The notes: generated by a model not told the origin, from the sequence alone. A stretch of DNA of 59,411 nt from Colwellia sp. E2M01 (GCF_018860585.1 NZ_JAHKPR010000023.1:1-59411); one strand, 5' to 3'. Shown: positions 28,543 to 37,410, counted from the stretch's first letter. Translations and numbers: made by a program.

Positions 28543-29267
28543 TAGATATTCATTGTCACCTTTTACCAAGTATTGATGATGGTGCTAAAGATATGGCAGA
28601 ATCGTTAGCTTTAATTAGGCTAGCGGTAGATGAAGGTATATCTCGTATAGTACTGACTCCTCATTTACATTTCGGACGATTTAATAATACTCTACCTATT
28701 ATTAAATCGGCCTTTGAGGTATTAATTGCTGAAGTAAAAAGTGCAAATATTAACGTTGAGTTAGCTTACGCTGCAGAAGTTAGACTTGATTCTGAAATAC
28801 TTACCTTGCTCGCGAACAAAAATTTACCATTATATGGTCGTTATGATGGCCAACATTTTATGTTGTTGGAGTTTCCACATAGCCATATTCCTACCGGTAG
28901 TGAGGCATTGGTTAAGTATTTAAAAAAACAAAATATAACCCCTGTTATTGCCCATCCTGAACGGAATCGTGACTTATTAAGTAAGCCTCATAAAATTAAA
29001 GAATTTGTTAATTTAGGTTGTTGGTTTCAAGTAACTGCTGGCTCCATTACTGGAAACTTTGGGGATGAATGTCAAACACTTGCCCTACAATATATTGAGC
29101 AAGGGTTGATTCAAGTGGTGGCAAGTGACGCGCATAATCTAAAGCGAAGACCACCGCTGCTTAATGATGCAAGAAATAAAGTTGTTACATTATTTGGTGA
29201 AGATAAAGCACAAGCCTTATTTCATGACAACCCTTATAATATAACAGCGAGTTTATTTAAAAGTTAA
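28539..29267 (+). CDS. PHP-type protein-tyrosine phosphatase (CpsB/YwqE-like)
   Basis: The 242-residue enzyme belongs to the PHP superfamily of metal-dependent tyrosine phosphatases. Visible metal ligands are MIDIHCH (His5, His7), the TPHLHFG motif, AHPERNRD and VASDAHN. It should dephosphorylate the tyrosine cluster of the Wzc-like kinase, whose stop overlaps its start. E. coli uses the unrelated low-molecular-weight phosphatase Wzb, so the PHP type is the Gram-positive CpsB/YwqE style also found in other marine gammaproteobacteria. It is the last gene of the EPS operon. Confidence 0.9.
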   Translation: MIDIHCHLLPSIDDGAKDMAESLALIRLAVDEGISRIVLTPHLHFGRFNNTLPIIKSAFEVLIAEVKSANINVELAYAAEVRLDSEILTLLANKNLPLYGRYDGQHFMLLEFPHSHIPTGSEALVKYLKKQNITPVIAHPERNRDLLSKPHKIKEFVNLGCWFQVTAGSITGNFGDECQTLALQYIEQGLIQVVASDAHNLKRRPPLLNDARNKVVTLFGEDKAQALFHDNPYNITASLFKS

Positions 29268-29272
29268 TTACA

Positions 29273-29327
29273 TTAGGGTCTAATACTGATCGGTTTACAA
29301 TTGTTGACGATCAGTATTAGACCCTAA
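29273..29327. repeat. Perfect 20-bp inverted repeat between convergent genes
   Basis: The arm at 29273-29292 (TTAGGGTCTAATACTGATCG) is exactly complementary to 29308-29327, with a 15-base loop. It lies between the ends of two convergent genes and lacks a T-run on either strand. It may work as a bidirectional terminator or be left from a mobile element. Confidence 0.75.
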
Positions 29328-29340
29328 ATAGTAGTTGAGG

Positions 29341-29754
29341 TTAAAAGTTTTCTTTAAACCAATCCCAAACTCCGAATGAAAAATTAGGTAATATGTCTAT
29401 ACCTAAGGAAGACTTTACTAAATATATTATCAATGCACCTACTAACCCTATAATACATATAATAATACTTAGAAAGATAGACTGCCTTAACAGAGATAAG
29501 CTCTTTTCCTTTCTTGTTAAGTTTCTAGAGTTTTTGCCGATTAAAAATACATAATAAAATCGCCATTTATAAAAAGGGACTTTAAAAGTACCTCGAAAAT
29601 CAATGGAATGTTTCCCCCAATTACGAGATCCTAAAATAGTTAATAAATGACTTAATTGCTCTTCATTAAAGCTGTCTGCAACATTTGAAGGCATTTTCTC
29701 AAGTAAACTTGTGATGGTTGGCTCGTCACGAATGTTTTTTTTAAGCGGTGGCAA
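29341..29754 (-). CDS. Small membrane protein of unknown function
   Basis: The 137-residue protein has a charged N-terminal half with a WGKHSIDFRGTFKVPFYKWRFY-like core (about residues 50-71) and two hydrophobic stretches (about 88-112), ending with an aromatic tail (GVWDWFKENF). The length, the coherent hydrophobic pattern and a separate intergenic position support a real gene. Similar short proteins in Alteromonadales have been labelled as EPSP synthase, but none of that enzyme's domains is visible. Function is unknown. Confidence 0.68.
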   Translation of the reverse strand: MPPLKKNIRDEPTITSLLEKMPSNVADSFNEEQLSHLLTILGSRNWGKHSIDFRGTFKVPFYKWRFYYVFLIGKNSRNLTRKEKSLSLLRQSIFLSIIICIIGLVGALIIYLVKSSLGIDILPNFSFGVWDWFKENF

Positions 29755-29907
29755 TACAGCATCCTAATTTATGAATGGTATATAAAGTATCTGATGATTA
29801 AGGACCTAAGTAAACCAATTTTAACTCTATATTTATTAACTATTGAGAGCTTGCTTATAAAACTTATACTCGTTAATTAATTTCACTCATCAATTGGTAT
29901 ACAATAG

Positions 29908-29935
29908 TTAAAAAATACTGAACAGATGTTATAAT
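29908..29935 (+). promoter_or_regulatory. Candidate promoter of manC
   Basis: An extended -10 (TGTTATAAT, with TATAAT at 29930-29935) is preceded by a weak -35 (TTAAAA, 29908-29913) at 16 bases. It separates manC-manB transcription from the EPS operon. Confidence 0.55.
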
Positions 29936-29997
29936 CTGAAACAGTATAATATTACTCATTACCCTTATTTTTCATCACTTAATAAACGGACTTCACT

Positions 29998-31425
29998 ATG
30001 ATTTTACCTGTAATAATGGCTGGTGGCTCTGGTTCACGTTTGTGGCCTTTATCGCGTCAACTATTTCCAAAACAGTTTTTAACGTTAACTGGTGAACATT
30101 CAATGTTACAAGCAACCGCATTGCGCTTGTCGGGTATTGAACATCAAGCACCTGTGGTCATTTGTAATGAGGAGCATCGCTTTTCGGTTGCAGAGCAGTT
30201 CAGAGCTAACAATATTAAAAATAGTGGCATTATTTTAGAGCCCGTTGGTAGGAATACAGCTCCTGCTATTGCATTAGCAGCATTAAATGCAGTTAAAAAT
30301 GGGGATGACCCTTTATTACTGGTGCTTGCCGCTGATCACGTTATTCAAGATGAAGCAGCATTTTGCGCTTCAGTAGAGCAAGCGGCAGCACATGCAGCAA
30401 GTGGTAAGCTAGTAACCTTTGGTATTGTACCAACGGCACCTGAAACAGGCTACGGTTATATTAAACGTGGCGATACTGTTACTGCTGACGGTGCTACTAC
30501 TGAAACTGGCTATGTTGTTAGTGAGTTTGTTGAAAAACCAGATTTAGAAACAGCTGAAAAATACTTATCTAGTGGTGAGTTTTATTGGAATAGCGGTATG
30601 TTTTTATTTAAAGCATCTAGCTATTTAGCTGAATTAAAAAATCATAGTGCTGATATTTATGCTGCTTGTGAAAAAGCTATGGCTGAAACTCAACCTGATC
30701 TAGATTTTATTCGTGTTGATGCCGAAGCTTTTAAAGGTTGTCCTGATGATTCTATCGATTACGCTGTAATGGAAAAAACTTCACAGGCTGTCGTTGTTCC
30801 TATGGATTGTGGTTGGAGCGATGTTGGTAGTTGGTCTGCACTTTGGGATATTGAGAACAAAGATGCTGATGGTAACGTTTTTAAAGGCGATGTATTAAGT
30901 ACAAATAGCACTAATACTTATGTTAATGCACAAGAAAAGCTCGTGGCGATTGTTGGCCTTGACGATATTGTGGTCGTAGAAACTAAAGATGCAATTTTAG
31001 TCGCTAAAAAATCAGAAGTGCAAGATGTTAAAACCATTGTTAATCAGCTTAAAGCGGAAGAACGTCCAGAGTTTAAAATTCATCGTGAAGTATATCGCCC
31101 TTGGGGTAAATACGACTCGGTTGATAATGGCGCTCGTTTTCAAGTTAAACGTATTACAGTTAAACCAGGCGCTAAATTATCAGTGCAAATGCATCACCAC
31201 CGTGCAGAGCATTGGATTGTGGTTTCAGGTACTGCTTTGGTGCAAAATGGTGATAAAGAAATATTGCTTACTGAAAATCAATCAACCTATATTCCAATAG
31301 GTGTTGTTCATGCCCTTGAAAACCCAGGTAAACTTGACCTTGAACTGATTGAAGTACAGTCAGGTACTTATTTAGGTGAAGATGATATTGTTCGTTTTGA
31401 AGATCGCTACGGTCGTGTTAAATAA
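29998..31425 (+). CDS. manC: Mannose-1-phosphate guanylyltransferase / mannose-6-phosphate isomerase
   Basis: This 475-residue bifunctional type II enzyme makes GDP-mannose. The N-terminal nucleotidyltransferase begins [20 protein letters not shown] with the downstream FPKQF signature and has VEKPD (about 177-181). A mannose-6-phosphate isomerase cupin occupies about 360-465 ([40 protein letters not shown]). It begins its own transcript but directly follows the EPS operon, so GDP-mannose or a derived sugar is a likely building block. The length is normal. Confidence 0.95.
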   Translation: MILPVIMAGGSGSRLWPLSRQLFPKQFLTLTGEHSMLQATALRLSGIEHQAPVVICNEEHRFSVAEQFRANNIKNSGIILEPVGRNTAPAIALAALNAVKNGDDPLLLVLAADHVIQDEAAFCASVEQAAAHAASGKLVTFGIVPTAPETGYGYIKRGDTVTADGATTETGYVVSEFVEKPDLETAEKYLSSGEFYWNSGMFLFKASSYLAELKNHSADIYAACEKAMAETQPDLDFIRVDAEAFKGCPDDSIDYAVMEKTSQAVVVPMDCGWSDVGSWSALWDIENKDADGNVFKGDVLSTNSTNTYVNAQEKLVAIVGLDDIVVVETKDAILVAKKSEVQDVKTIVNQLKAEERPEFKIHREVYRPWGKYDSVDNGARFQVKRITVKPGAKLSVQMHHHRAEHWIVVSGTALVQNGDKEILLTENQSTYIPIGVVHALENPGKLDLELIEVQSGTYLGEDDIVRFEDRYGRVK

Positions 31426-31517
31426 GTAAACAGCGCGATTTAAATCCCGCCTACGGTATTTAAGTACATTTAGGCGGGAACTTGTTCGCTTGGTTACTGC
31501 CAACTTAAGAAGTATGT

Positions 31518-32963
31518 ATGAAAAACTTAATAACAAAAGAAGCTCTTGCCCAAAGTGGTGTTGCCTTTGGTACCAGTGGTGCAAGAGGTTTAGTTGAACA
31601 ATTTACAGCGGATGTTTGTGCTGCTTTTGCTGTTGCTTTTGTTGATGCAATTAAAGATGAGTTTAGTTTCTCTACACTCGCTATCGCTATTGATAATCGC
31701 CCAAGTAGTTATGCTATGGCGCAAGCCTGTAGTGCAGCCCTTGAAGAGTTAGGTATTACTACTTTTTATTATGGCGTTATTCCAACACCTGCATTAGCTT
31801 ATGCTGCCATGCAGCGAAATATACCTTGTATCATGGTTACTGGCAGTCATATCCCATTTGATCGTAATGGCTTGAAGTTTTATCGACCAGATGGCGAAAT
31901 CACTAAACTTGATGAACAAGCTATCTTAAATAGTACAGCAACATTTGACTCACTTATTGTTAATGACGAATCTACTTCTTTAGCTGAATTAGTCATTGAT
32001 AAAGCTGCTGGAGAAGAATATTTAGCACGTTACTTATCGCTTTTCGAGCAACCTTTTTTAGCTGGAAAGCATATTGGTATTTATGAACACTCAAGTGCGG
32101 GACGTGATTTATACCAACCGCTTTTTGAAAAACTTGGTGCTACAGTTACCTCGCTTGAACGCAGTGATGTGTTTGTGCCTATTGATACCGAAGCTGTGTC
32201 TGATGAAGACAAAGCTAAAGCCAAAGCGTGGTCTGAGCAATATAAGTTTGACGCGATATTTTCTACCGATGGTGACGGTGATAGGCCATTAATTGCCGAT
32301 GAAAAAGGCAATTGGTTACGTGGTGATATTTTAGGTTTGTTATGTGCCAAAGCGCTAGGGGTAGATGCTTTAGCAGTACCGGTTAGCTCAAATACTTCAA
32401 TTGAATTGTCAAGAGCTTTTAAACAAGTCGATCGTACGCGTATTGGCTCACCTTATGTTATTGCTGAATTTGCACGTTTAGCTAAAAGTTTTGAATCCGT
32501 TGCTGGTTTTGAAGCCAATGGTGGTTTTTTACTAGGCTCAGATACAATCATTAATGGCAAAACCCTAAAAGCCTTACCAACACGTGATGCAGTATTGCCG
32601 GCAATTATGTTATTGGCAGCAAGTATTGAATCAGGCAATATTTCAAGCTTAGTTGAGGCGTGTTCATTACGTTTTTCAGCTAGTGATAGAATTCAAAATT
32701 TTGCCACCGAAAAAAGCCAATCGTATATCGCGGCATACAGTAAAGCGCCTTATGCTTTAATAAAGCTTCTAGGTTTTGATGAAATTAGCGTGCTGAAAAC
32801 AGATGTGACTGATGGCTTAAGAATTACCATGTCAAATAACGATATTATTCATTTACGTCCTTCAGGTAATGCGCCTGAATTACGCTGTTATGCGGAATCA
32901 GATAATGAGGTAACAGCACAAACATTAGTGGTACAAGTGCTGGCTAAAATGAGTACGTTATAA
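31518..32963 (+). CDS. manB: Phosphomannomutase (alpha-D-phosphohexomutase family)
   Basis: The 481-residue enzyme interconverts mannose-6-phosphate and mannose-1-phosphate. The phosphoserine loop is MVTGSHIPFDRNGLKFY with Ser110 as the probable phospho-acceptor. The metal loop is STDGDGDRPLI, and the phosphate-binding loop is RPSGNAPELRCY near the C-terminus. The GSHIP form differs from the more common ASHNP loop. It pairs with manC, 92 bases upstream, to make GDP-mannose for the polysaccharide. A bidirectional hairpin terminator follows at 32990-33018. Confidence 0.92.
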   Translation: MKNLITKEALAQSGVAFGTSGARGLVEQFTADVCAAFAVAFVDAIKDEFSFSTLAIAIDNRPSSYAMAQACSAALEELGITTFYYGVIPTPALAYAAMQRNIPCIMVTGSHIPFDRNGLKFYRPDGEITKLDEQAILNSTATFDSLIVNDESTSLAELVIDKAAGEEYLARYLSLFEQPFLAGKHIGIYEHSSAGRDLYQPLFEKLGATVTSLERSDVFVPIDTEAVSDEDKAKAKAWSEQYKFDAIFSTDGDGDRPLIADEKGNWLRGDILGLLCAKALGVDALAVPVSSNTSIELSRAFKQVDRTRIGSPYVIAEFARLAKSFESVAGFEANGGFLLGSDTIINGKTLKALPTRDAVLPAIMLLAASIESGNISSLVEACSLRFSASDRIQNFATEKSQSYIAAYSKAPYALIKLLGFDEISVLKTDVTDGLRITMSNNDIIHLRPSGNAPELRCYAESDNEVTAQTLVVQVLAKMSTL

Positions 32964-32989
32964 ATATTTATTTGAAGAGATAATAAAAA

Positions 32990-33018
32990 GCCTGAATAAG
33001 AGATTATTCAGGCTTTTT
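32990..33018. terminator. Bidirectional terminator between manB and the hydrolase gene
   Basis: GCCTGAATAA (32990-32999) pairs with TTATTCAGGC (33004-33013) around a GAGA loop. A-rich and T-rich flanks let it serve both convergent genes. The stem is the same as that of the rpsP operon terminator. Confidence 0.9.
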
Positions 33019-33054
33019 GCTAACTACTGTAGGCAAGCGTTATATTGTTTTTAG

Positions 33055-33792
33055 TTATTTCAGGGTACGATTAAATAATTCAACGGCCATACCATACACA
33101 CGCAGCGCTAATTGCGGGTCATAACGTTCGCCTTCATCACGCATAAAGGCATGTGAAGCGTTAAACTCGTGCCACGCAAACACATTACCCGAAGCTAATA
33201 AATTATTATGTATTAACATACGGCCTGCATCAGGAATATGCGGGTCTTGTTTACCCCAAATCATCAACAATTCAGCTTTAATATCTTTGGTTCTTGTTAG
33301 TGAGTCGTTACCGTTACCACTCGGTAAATCACCGGAATGAATATCTGTTGCATATAAACAAGTTGCGGCTAACACACTGTTATTTAATGCGGCTCTATAA
33401 GCAAGGTGACCACCAATACAAACGCCCATAGTGCCTATGCTGTTAGTGCAATAATCTTGTTTTTGAATAAAATCAACTAACGCTTGAGTATCGCTGTCGT
33501 GATCTTCTAATGGTTTCGTCCACTTATCTTGATTACCTTTATCTTTACCTGCGTCGTCATAACCTAGCACTGTGCCAATAGGGTTGAGTTCATGAAATAC
33601 TTCAGGTACTAATACCACAAAACCATGTCCTGCCATTATTGCTGCAGTTCTAGCTATTGGTGCGGTTTGTTGAAATATTTCAGAATAGAATATGATGGTT
33701 GGGTATGTACCAGCGGCTTGTGGACGATAAATATAAGTCCGCATTAACCCTGTTGGTGTTTCGATATCTTGGCTGTGCTGTTGAATGATCAT
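33055..33792 (-). CDS. Dienelactone hydrolase-family protein
   Basis: The 245-residue alpha/beta hydrolase carries a cysteine nucleophile elbow GVCIGGH (Cys125), an acidic residue in GKQDPHIPD (Asp183) and a histidine in NASHAFMRDEG (His214), the triad of the dienelactone hydrolase family. Physiological substrates of such chromosomal family members are mostly unknown, and there is no aromatic catabolic operon here. It is transcribed toward manB and is probably monocistronic. Confidence 0.88.
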   Translation of the reverse strand: MIIQQHSQDIETPTGLMRTYIYRPQAAGTYPTIIFYSEIFQQTAPIARTAAIMAGHGFVVLVPEVFHELNPIGTVLGYDDAGKDKGNQDKWTKPLEDHDSDTQALVDFIQKQDYCTNSIGTMGVCIGGHLAYRAALNNSVLAATCLYATDIHSGDLPSGNGNDSLTRTKDIKAELLMIWGKQDPHIPDAGRMLIHNNLLASGNVFAWHEFNASHAFMRDEGERYDPQLALRVYGMAVELFNRTLK

Positions 33793-33938
33793 AGTAAACG
33801 TATGTCCTGGTGAAGAGCAGAAAAGAATGATTCGTTTAAAAACAGTTTACCCTTAGGAATAAAATAAAAAAAGTATTGTTATAAAAAGTTAGAGGTAATG
33901 TTTTTTATACATTGTTGATTTTACGATATTTGTTTTTA

Positions 33939-33966
33939 TTTACGTTTAGTTGATTAAGCGTATAAT
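33939..33966 (+). promoter_or_regulatory. Candidate promoter of arfA
   Basis: A perfect -10 TATAAT (33961-33966) follows TTTACG (33939-33944) at 16 bases spacing. Confidence 0.5.
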
Positions 33967-34023
33967 CCTCAGCTAACAGTTTACTGTTGTTTAATAAATA
34001 AACTATTTTAGTTAAGGAAAGTA

Positions 34024-34245
34024 ATGGGTAAAAATAATAAATTGCCAGTAGATAAAAGCTCATCTACTCGTAATCAAGTAGCAAAAACAGAGTTAGGACG
34101 AGGCCAAATTAAAGGCAATTTTTTAGCAGCATTAGTGACCTCAAAGGTTTACAAAATGCAGGTAGTGAAAGCGAAAAAAGGTAAAGGCTCATACCAACGT
34201 AGAGCAAAAAATGGCAGGGGAGAGTCTTATTTAATAGCTGCTTAG
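34024..34245 (+). CDS. arfA: Alternative ribosome-rescue factor ArfA
   Basis: The 73-residue basic protein contains the ArfA core GRGQIKGNFLAALVTSKVYK (about residues 25-44) followed by KGKGSYQRRAKNGRG. Compare RGQIKDN...LFRQRVEKNKKGKGSYMRK in E. coli. ArfA recruits RF2 to ribosomes stalled on mRNAs without a stop codon, as a backup to trans-translation. AAGGAAAG at 34015-34022 is the ribosome-binding site. The stop codon lies inside a hairpin at 34241-34257, which is notable because arfA mRNAs of other bacteria carry hairpins that create non-stop transcripts. Confidence 0.9.
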   Translation: MGKNNKLPVDKSSSTRNQVAKTELGRGQIKGNFLAALVTSKVYKMQVVKAKKGKGSYQRRAKNGRGESYLIAA

Positions 34246-34257
34246 TGCCGCACTGAG
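34241..34257 (+). promoter_or_regulatory. Hairpin overlapping the arfA stop codon
   Basis: CTTAGTG pairs with CACTGAG (seven pairs including one G-T) around a three-base loop. The TAG stop (34243-34245) lies in the left arm. It might allow RNase cleavage or stalling near the stop. There is no T-run. Confidence 0.4.
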
Positions 34258-34314
34258 TGTTTATTAAATAAGGTTTTCTTTAAGTTGTGTTGGTGTAGTC
34301 GCATACTTGAAAAA

Positions 34315-34470
34315 CTGGATTCCCGCCAAGACAACGCGGGAATGACGGAACTAGTTTGATAGTGCCAAAAAACTATTCTGCTAATTATTGATTCACAAAG
34401 GGCTATGTAGGCTCATAATTTTTACTAAGCCAAGCCAGGTCATTCCCGAAGTAACTTGTCGGGAATCCAG
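34315..34470. repeat. REP/BIME-like element, copy 1
   Basis: This 156-bp element has perfect 11-bp terminal inverted repeats (CTGGATTCCCG and CGGGAATCCAG). Each end forms its own hairpin: ATTCCCGC 34319-34326 with GCGGGAAT 34336-34343, and a similar ATTCCCGA/TCGGGAAT hairpin at the right end. No coding capacity is seen. Confidence 0.85.
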
Positions 34471-34507
34471 CCTTTAATTTTTAAGTATAGTAATAAACCA
34501 AAGCCAA

Positions 34508-34662
34508 TGGATTCCCGCCAAGACAACGCGGGAATGATGGAACTAGTTTGGTATTTTCAAAAGGCTATCCTGCTAATTATTGATTCACAAAGGGCTATGT
34601 AGGCTCATAATTTTCACTAAGCTAAGCCACGTCATTCCCGAAGTAACTTGTCGGGAATCCAG
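34508..34662. repeat. REP/BIME-like element, copy 2
   Basis: A direct copy of the element at 34315-34470 with scattered substitutions. It is separated from copy 1 by 37 bases. The same paired terminal hairpins are kept, and substitutions lie mainly in the central part. Confidence 0.85.
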
Positions 34663-34676
34663 TTTTTTAATAGATT

Positions 34677-34712
34677 CCTAGCACCTAATACCTAACGCCT
34701 AGCACCTAATAC
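34677..34712. repeat. Short direct repeat near the hemF 3' end
   Basis: CCTAGCACCTAATAC occurs exactly at 34677-34691 and 34698-34712, with further degenerate CCTAAC/CACC units around it. It is a low-complexity intergenic repeat with no gene. Confidence 0.65.
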
Positions 34713-34731
34713 TTGTACCTAACACCAAAAT

Positions 34732-35676
34732 TTACTTTAAAACCCCTAACCAATCTTTGGGACTTAAATAATCAGCTAATTTAGCTTCTGCACTATCTTC
34801 GTCAGCTTGGAAATTATACTCCCAACGCGCCAATGGTGGCATCGACATTAAAATTGACTCAGTCCTACCGCCTGATTGTAAGCCGAATAAAGTTCCGCGA
34901 TCAAAAACTAAGTTAAATTCAACATAACGTCCACGGCGGTATAGTTGAAATTGACGTTCTGCTTCACCATATTTTTTATCTTTATTAGCCAACATAATAG
35001 GTACATAAGCATCAATAAAGCCTTGGCCAACAGATTTTACATAATCAAAACAAGTGTCAAAATCCCACTGGTTTAAATCATCAAAGAATAAACCGCCAAC
35101 CCCACGGGTTTCATCACGATGTTTTAAATAAAAATAATCATCACACCACTTTTTGTGATCATTATATACGTTATCACCAAACGGCTGACATAAATCATGA
35201 GCTGTTTGATGCCAGTGCTTTATATCATTATCGTTCGGGTAAAAAGGGGTTAAATCAAAGCCACCACCAAACCACCAAACGGGCGCTTCACCTGCTTTTT
35301 CGGCGATAAAAAAGCGTACATTGGCGTGTGATGTTGGAATATGTGGATTTTTAGGGTGAATAACCAACGACACGCCACAAGCTTGCCAAGTTCTTCCTGC
35401 TAATTCAGGGCGATGCGCAGTAGCCGAAGGTGGTAACTTATCACCCGAAACAACGGAAAAATTTACTCCGCCTTGTTCAACAATTGTGCCGTTAGTCATA
35501 ACACGGGTTCTACCTCCGCCGCCTTCAGCACGTTTCCAGTTATCTTCAATAAACTCACCTGTGCCGTCAGCTGTTGTTAACGCTCGGCATATTTTATCTT
35601 GCAGGCTTTTGAAAAAACTTATTATAGGAGCTATGTCAATATTTTCTGTTGAAGCAGGGCTTGCTGGAGAGTTCAT
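34732..35676 (-). CDS. hemF: Oxygen-dependent coproporphyrinogen III oxidase
   Basis: The 314-residue enzyme converts coproporphyrinogen III to protoporphyrinogen IX with O2, a late step of haem synthesis. Family landmarks are [10 protein letters not shown] (about 51-60), [49 protein letters not shown] and [22 protein letters not shown]. The enzyme is complete and of normal length. It stands divergent from amt, and its 3' end faces the REP-like elements. Confidence 0.97.
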   Translation of the reverse strand: MNSPASPASTENIDIAPIISFFKSLQDKICRALTTADGTGEFIEDNWKRAEGGGGRTRVMTNGTIVEQGGVNFSVVSGDKLPPSATAHRPELAGRTWQACGVSLVIHPKNPHIPTSHANVRFFIAEKAGEAPVWWFGGGFDLTPFYPNDNDIKHWHQTAHDLCQPFGDNVYNDHKKWCDDYFYLKHRDETRGVGGLFFDDLNQWDFDTCFDYVKSVGQGFIDAYVPIMLANKDKKYGEAERQFQLYRRGRYVEFNLVFDRGTLFGLQSGGRTESILMSMPPLARWEYNFQADEDSAEAKLADYLSPKDWLGVLK

Positions 35677-35833
35677 ATTTTACCAATTCTTTATCAGGAA
35701 TAAACGGTGTCAATTAGGCTGTTATTGTAGGTAATGCAGATCACCGAGGCAAGTATCTTCTATACTTGTTGATTTAAGTTGGCAGCCCCAGCATTAATAT
35801 TTATTATCTTTATTTTACCTTCACTTTACCTAT

Positions 35834-35850
35834 TGTACTTATTTTGTGCT
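35834..35850 (+). promoter_or_regulatory. NtrC-like enhancer site 1 upstream of amt
   Basis: TGTACTTATTTTGTGCT has the 17-bp dyad layout of NtrC sites (TGCAC-N7-GTGCA) but is degenerate in the left arm. It lies 30 bp from site 2 and about 157 bp before the inferred transcription start. Confidence 0.45.
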
Positions 35851-35863
35851 TAAATTCTTGATG

Positions 35864-35880
35864 TGCACTATAATTGTGCT
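35864..35880 (+). promoter_or_regulatory. NtrC-like enhancer site 2 upstream of amt
   Basis: TGCACTATAATTGTGCT matches the NtrC consensus closely, with a perfect left half TGCACTA and GTGC at the right spacing. It lies about 127 bp before the inferred start. Together with site 1, the arrangement recalls the paired glnA enhancers of enteric bacteria. Confidence 0.62.
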
Positions 35881-35971
35881 AAATATCCTGATATCTGTTT
35901 GTTGTTGGTGCAATATAGCACTAAGTTAATGCTTTTGTTTTTTATCTTATTGATAATTAAGTGTTTATATT

Positions 35972-35988
35972 TTGGCTTGATTTGTGCT
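35972..35988 (+). promoter_or_regulatory. Sigma-54 promoter of amt
   Basis: TTGGCTTGATTTGTGCT has GG and GC at the exact -24/-12 spacing of ten bases and most other consensus positions. It predicts initiation near 35999, a 20-base leader before the ATG at 36019. Confidence 0.65.
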
Positions 35989-36018
35989 TTGTGTAGCGGA
36001 ATTATTGAATGAATTACG

Positions 36019-37332
36019 ATGGAAATGATTATGAATAGAGCAGTGTTTTTATGTTTAATGTTATTAAGTATCCTGAGCCCAAGTGCAGCTTGGGCAGCAG
36101 AGACGCAACTTAATGGAGCAAATACCGCATGGATTTTAACATCAACAGCTTTGGTGTTATTAATGACCTTACCGGGGTTAGCGTTATTCTACGGTGGTTT
36201 AGTTCGTAAAAAGAATGTGCTTTCGGTATTAATGCAGTGTTTTGCTATCGGCTCTATTTCGTCGGTTTTATGGTTAGTAGTAGGTTACAGCCTAGCCTTT
36301 AGTGAAGGTAATGCTTTTATTGGCGACTTTAGCAAAATGATGATGCATGGCATTACTAAGGACGGGTTGTCGGGCGATATTCCTGAAAGCTTATTTATGT
36401 TGTTTCAAATGACATTTGCGGTAATTACTCCCGCACTTATTATTGGTGGTTTTGCTGAGCGCATGAAGTTTTCAGCAGTATTATTATTTTGTGCTTTTTG
36501 GCTATTAGCTGTTTATGTACCTGTTACTCATTGGGTATGGGGCGGCGGTTGGTTAGCACAAATGGGGGTGTATGACTTTGCTGGTGGTATTGTTGTACAT
36601 ATTACCGCGGGCACGGCAGCGTTAGTTGCTGCCTTGGTTGTTGGCCCTCGTCGTGGCTTCCCAAAAACACCTATGGTGCCGCATAACTTAACAATGACAG
36701 TTACTGGCGCTGGTATGTTATGGGTAGGTTGGTTTGGCTTTAATGGTGGTAGTGCATTAACTGCAAGCGGTGATGCGTCTATGGCTATGCTTGTTACGCA
36801 TATTTCTGCTGCGGCAGGAACACTTACTTGGGCTGCAATTGAATGGAAAAAATTTGGTAAAGCCAGTGTACTTGGTGCTGTAACCGGTATGGTTGCAGGT
36901 CTAGGTACTATTACACCTGCTTCAGGTTTTGTAGGACCTGGTGGCGCATTAGTTATTGGTATTAGTGCGGGTTTTGTTTGTTTTTACGCAACACTTTATA
37001 TTAAACATAAGTTACATATTGATGATTCATTAGACGTATTCCCTGTGCATGGCGTTGGTGGTATTTTAGGGACTTTATTAGCAGGTATTTTATCGGCAAC
37101 TACTCTAGGCGTATTTAGTGGTTATGGTTTTGCTGAAGGTATTACTACTATGGGTGAGCAAGTAGGTGTGCAATTAATAGGTATTATTTCTACTTTTATT
37201 TATACAGCTATTGTGACTTATGTTTTACTTAAAATAGTTGGCTTAATGACCAATGGCTTACGTGTAAGTGAAGAAGCTGAAGTGAATGGTTTAGATCAAA
37301 CTGATCATGAAGAAACAGGTTACAACTTATAA
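36019..37332 (+). CDS. amt: Ammonium transporter Amt
   Basis: The 437-residue protein has a cleavable signal peptide (cleavage near AWAAETQ) and eleven predicted membrane helices. Amt landmarks include ALFYGGLVRKKNVLSVLMQCF, FQMTFAVITPALIIGGFAERM, HWVWGGGWLAQMG, DFAGGIVVHITAG and DVFPVHGVGGILGTLLAG, the last with the second pore histidine. It imports ammonium across the inner membrane. No glnK gene follows, unlike many amt operons. A nearby sigma-54 promoter and NtrC-like sites indicate nitrogen-limitation control. The terminator at 37411-37434 ends the transcript. Confidence 0.95.
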   Translation: MEMIMNRAVFLCLMLLSILSPSAAWAAETQLNGANTAWILTSTALVLLMTLPGLALFYGGLVRKKNVLSVLMQCFAIGSISSVLWLVVGYSLAFSEGNAFIGDFSKMMMHGITKDGLSGDIPESLFMLFQMTFAVITPALIIGGFAERMKFSAVLLFCAFWLLAVYVPVTHWVWGGGWLAQMGVYDFAGGIVVHITAGTAALVAALVVGPRRGFPKTPMVPHNLTMTVTGAGMLWVGWFGFNGGSALTASGDASMAMLVTHISAAAGTLTWAAIEWKKFGKASVLGAVTGMVAGLGTITPASGFVGPGGALVIGISAGFVCFYATLYIKHKLHIDDSLDVFPVHGVGGILGTLLAGILSATTLGVFSGYGFAEGITTMGEQVGVQLIGIISTFIYTAIVTYVLLKIVGLMTNGLRVSEEAEVNGLDQTDHEETGYNL

Positions 37333-37410
37333 AATCAGTAAATTAATTTTTTAGTGATTAGTACATATTACTAATATTCTAAATAGAAATTATTATGCTA
37401 TAACCCTTTT

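Noticed and set aside
29341..29754. EPSP synthase (phosphoshikimate carboxyvinyltransferase)
   Set aside because: Such names are attached to similar short proteins, but 137 residues with two hydrophobic segments cannot form that enzyme. It is left as unknown.
34315..34662. Insertion sequence
   Set aside because: Terminal inverted repeats are present, but units of about 155 bp have no transposase, so a REP/BIME-type element is the better call.
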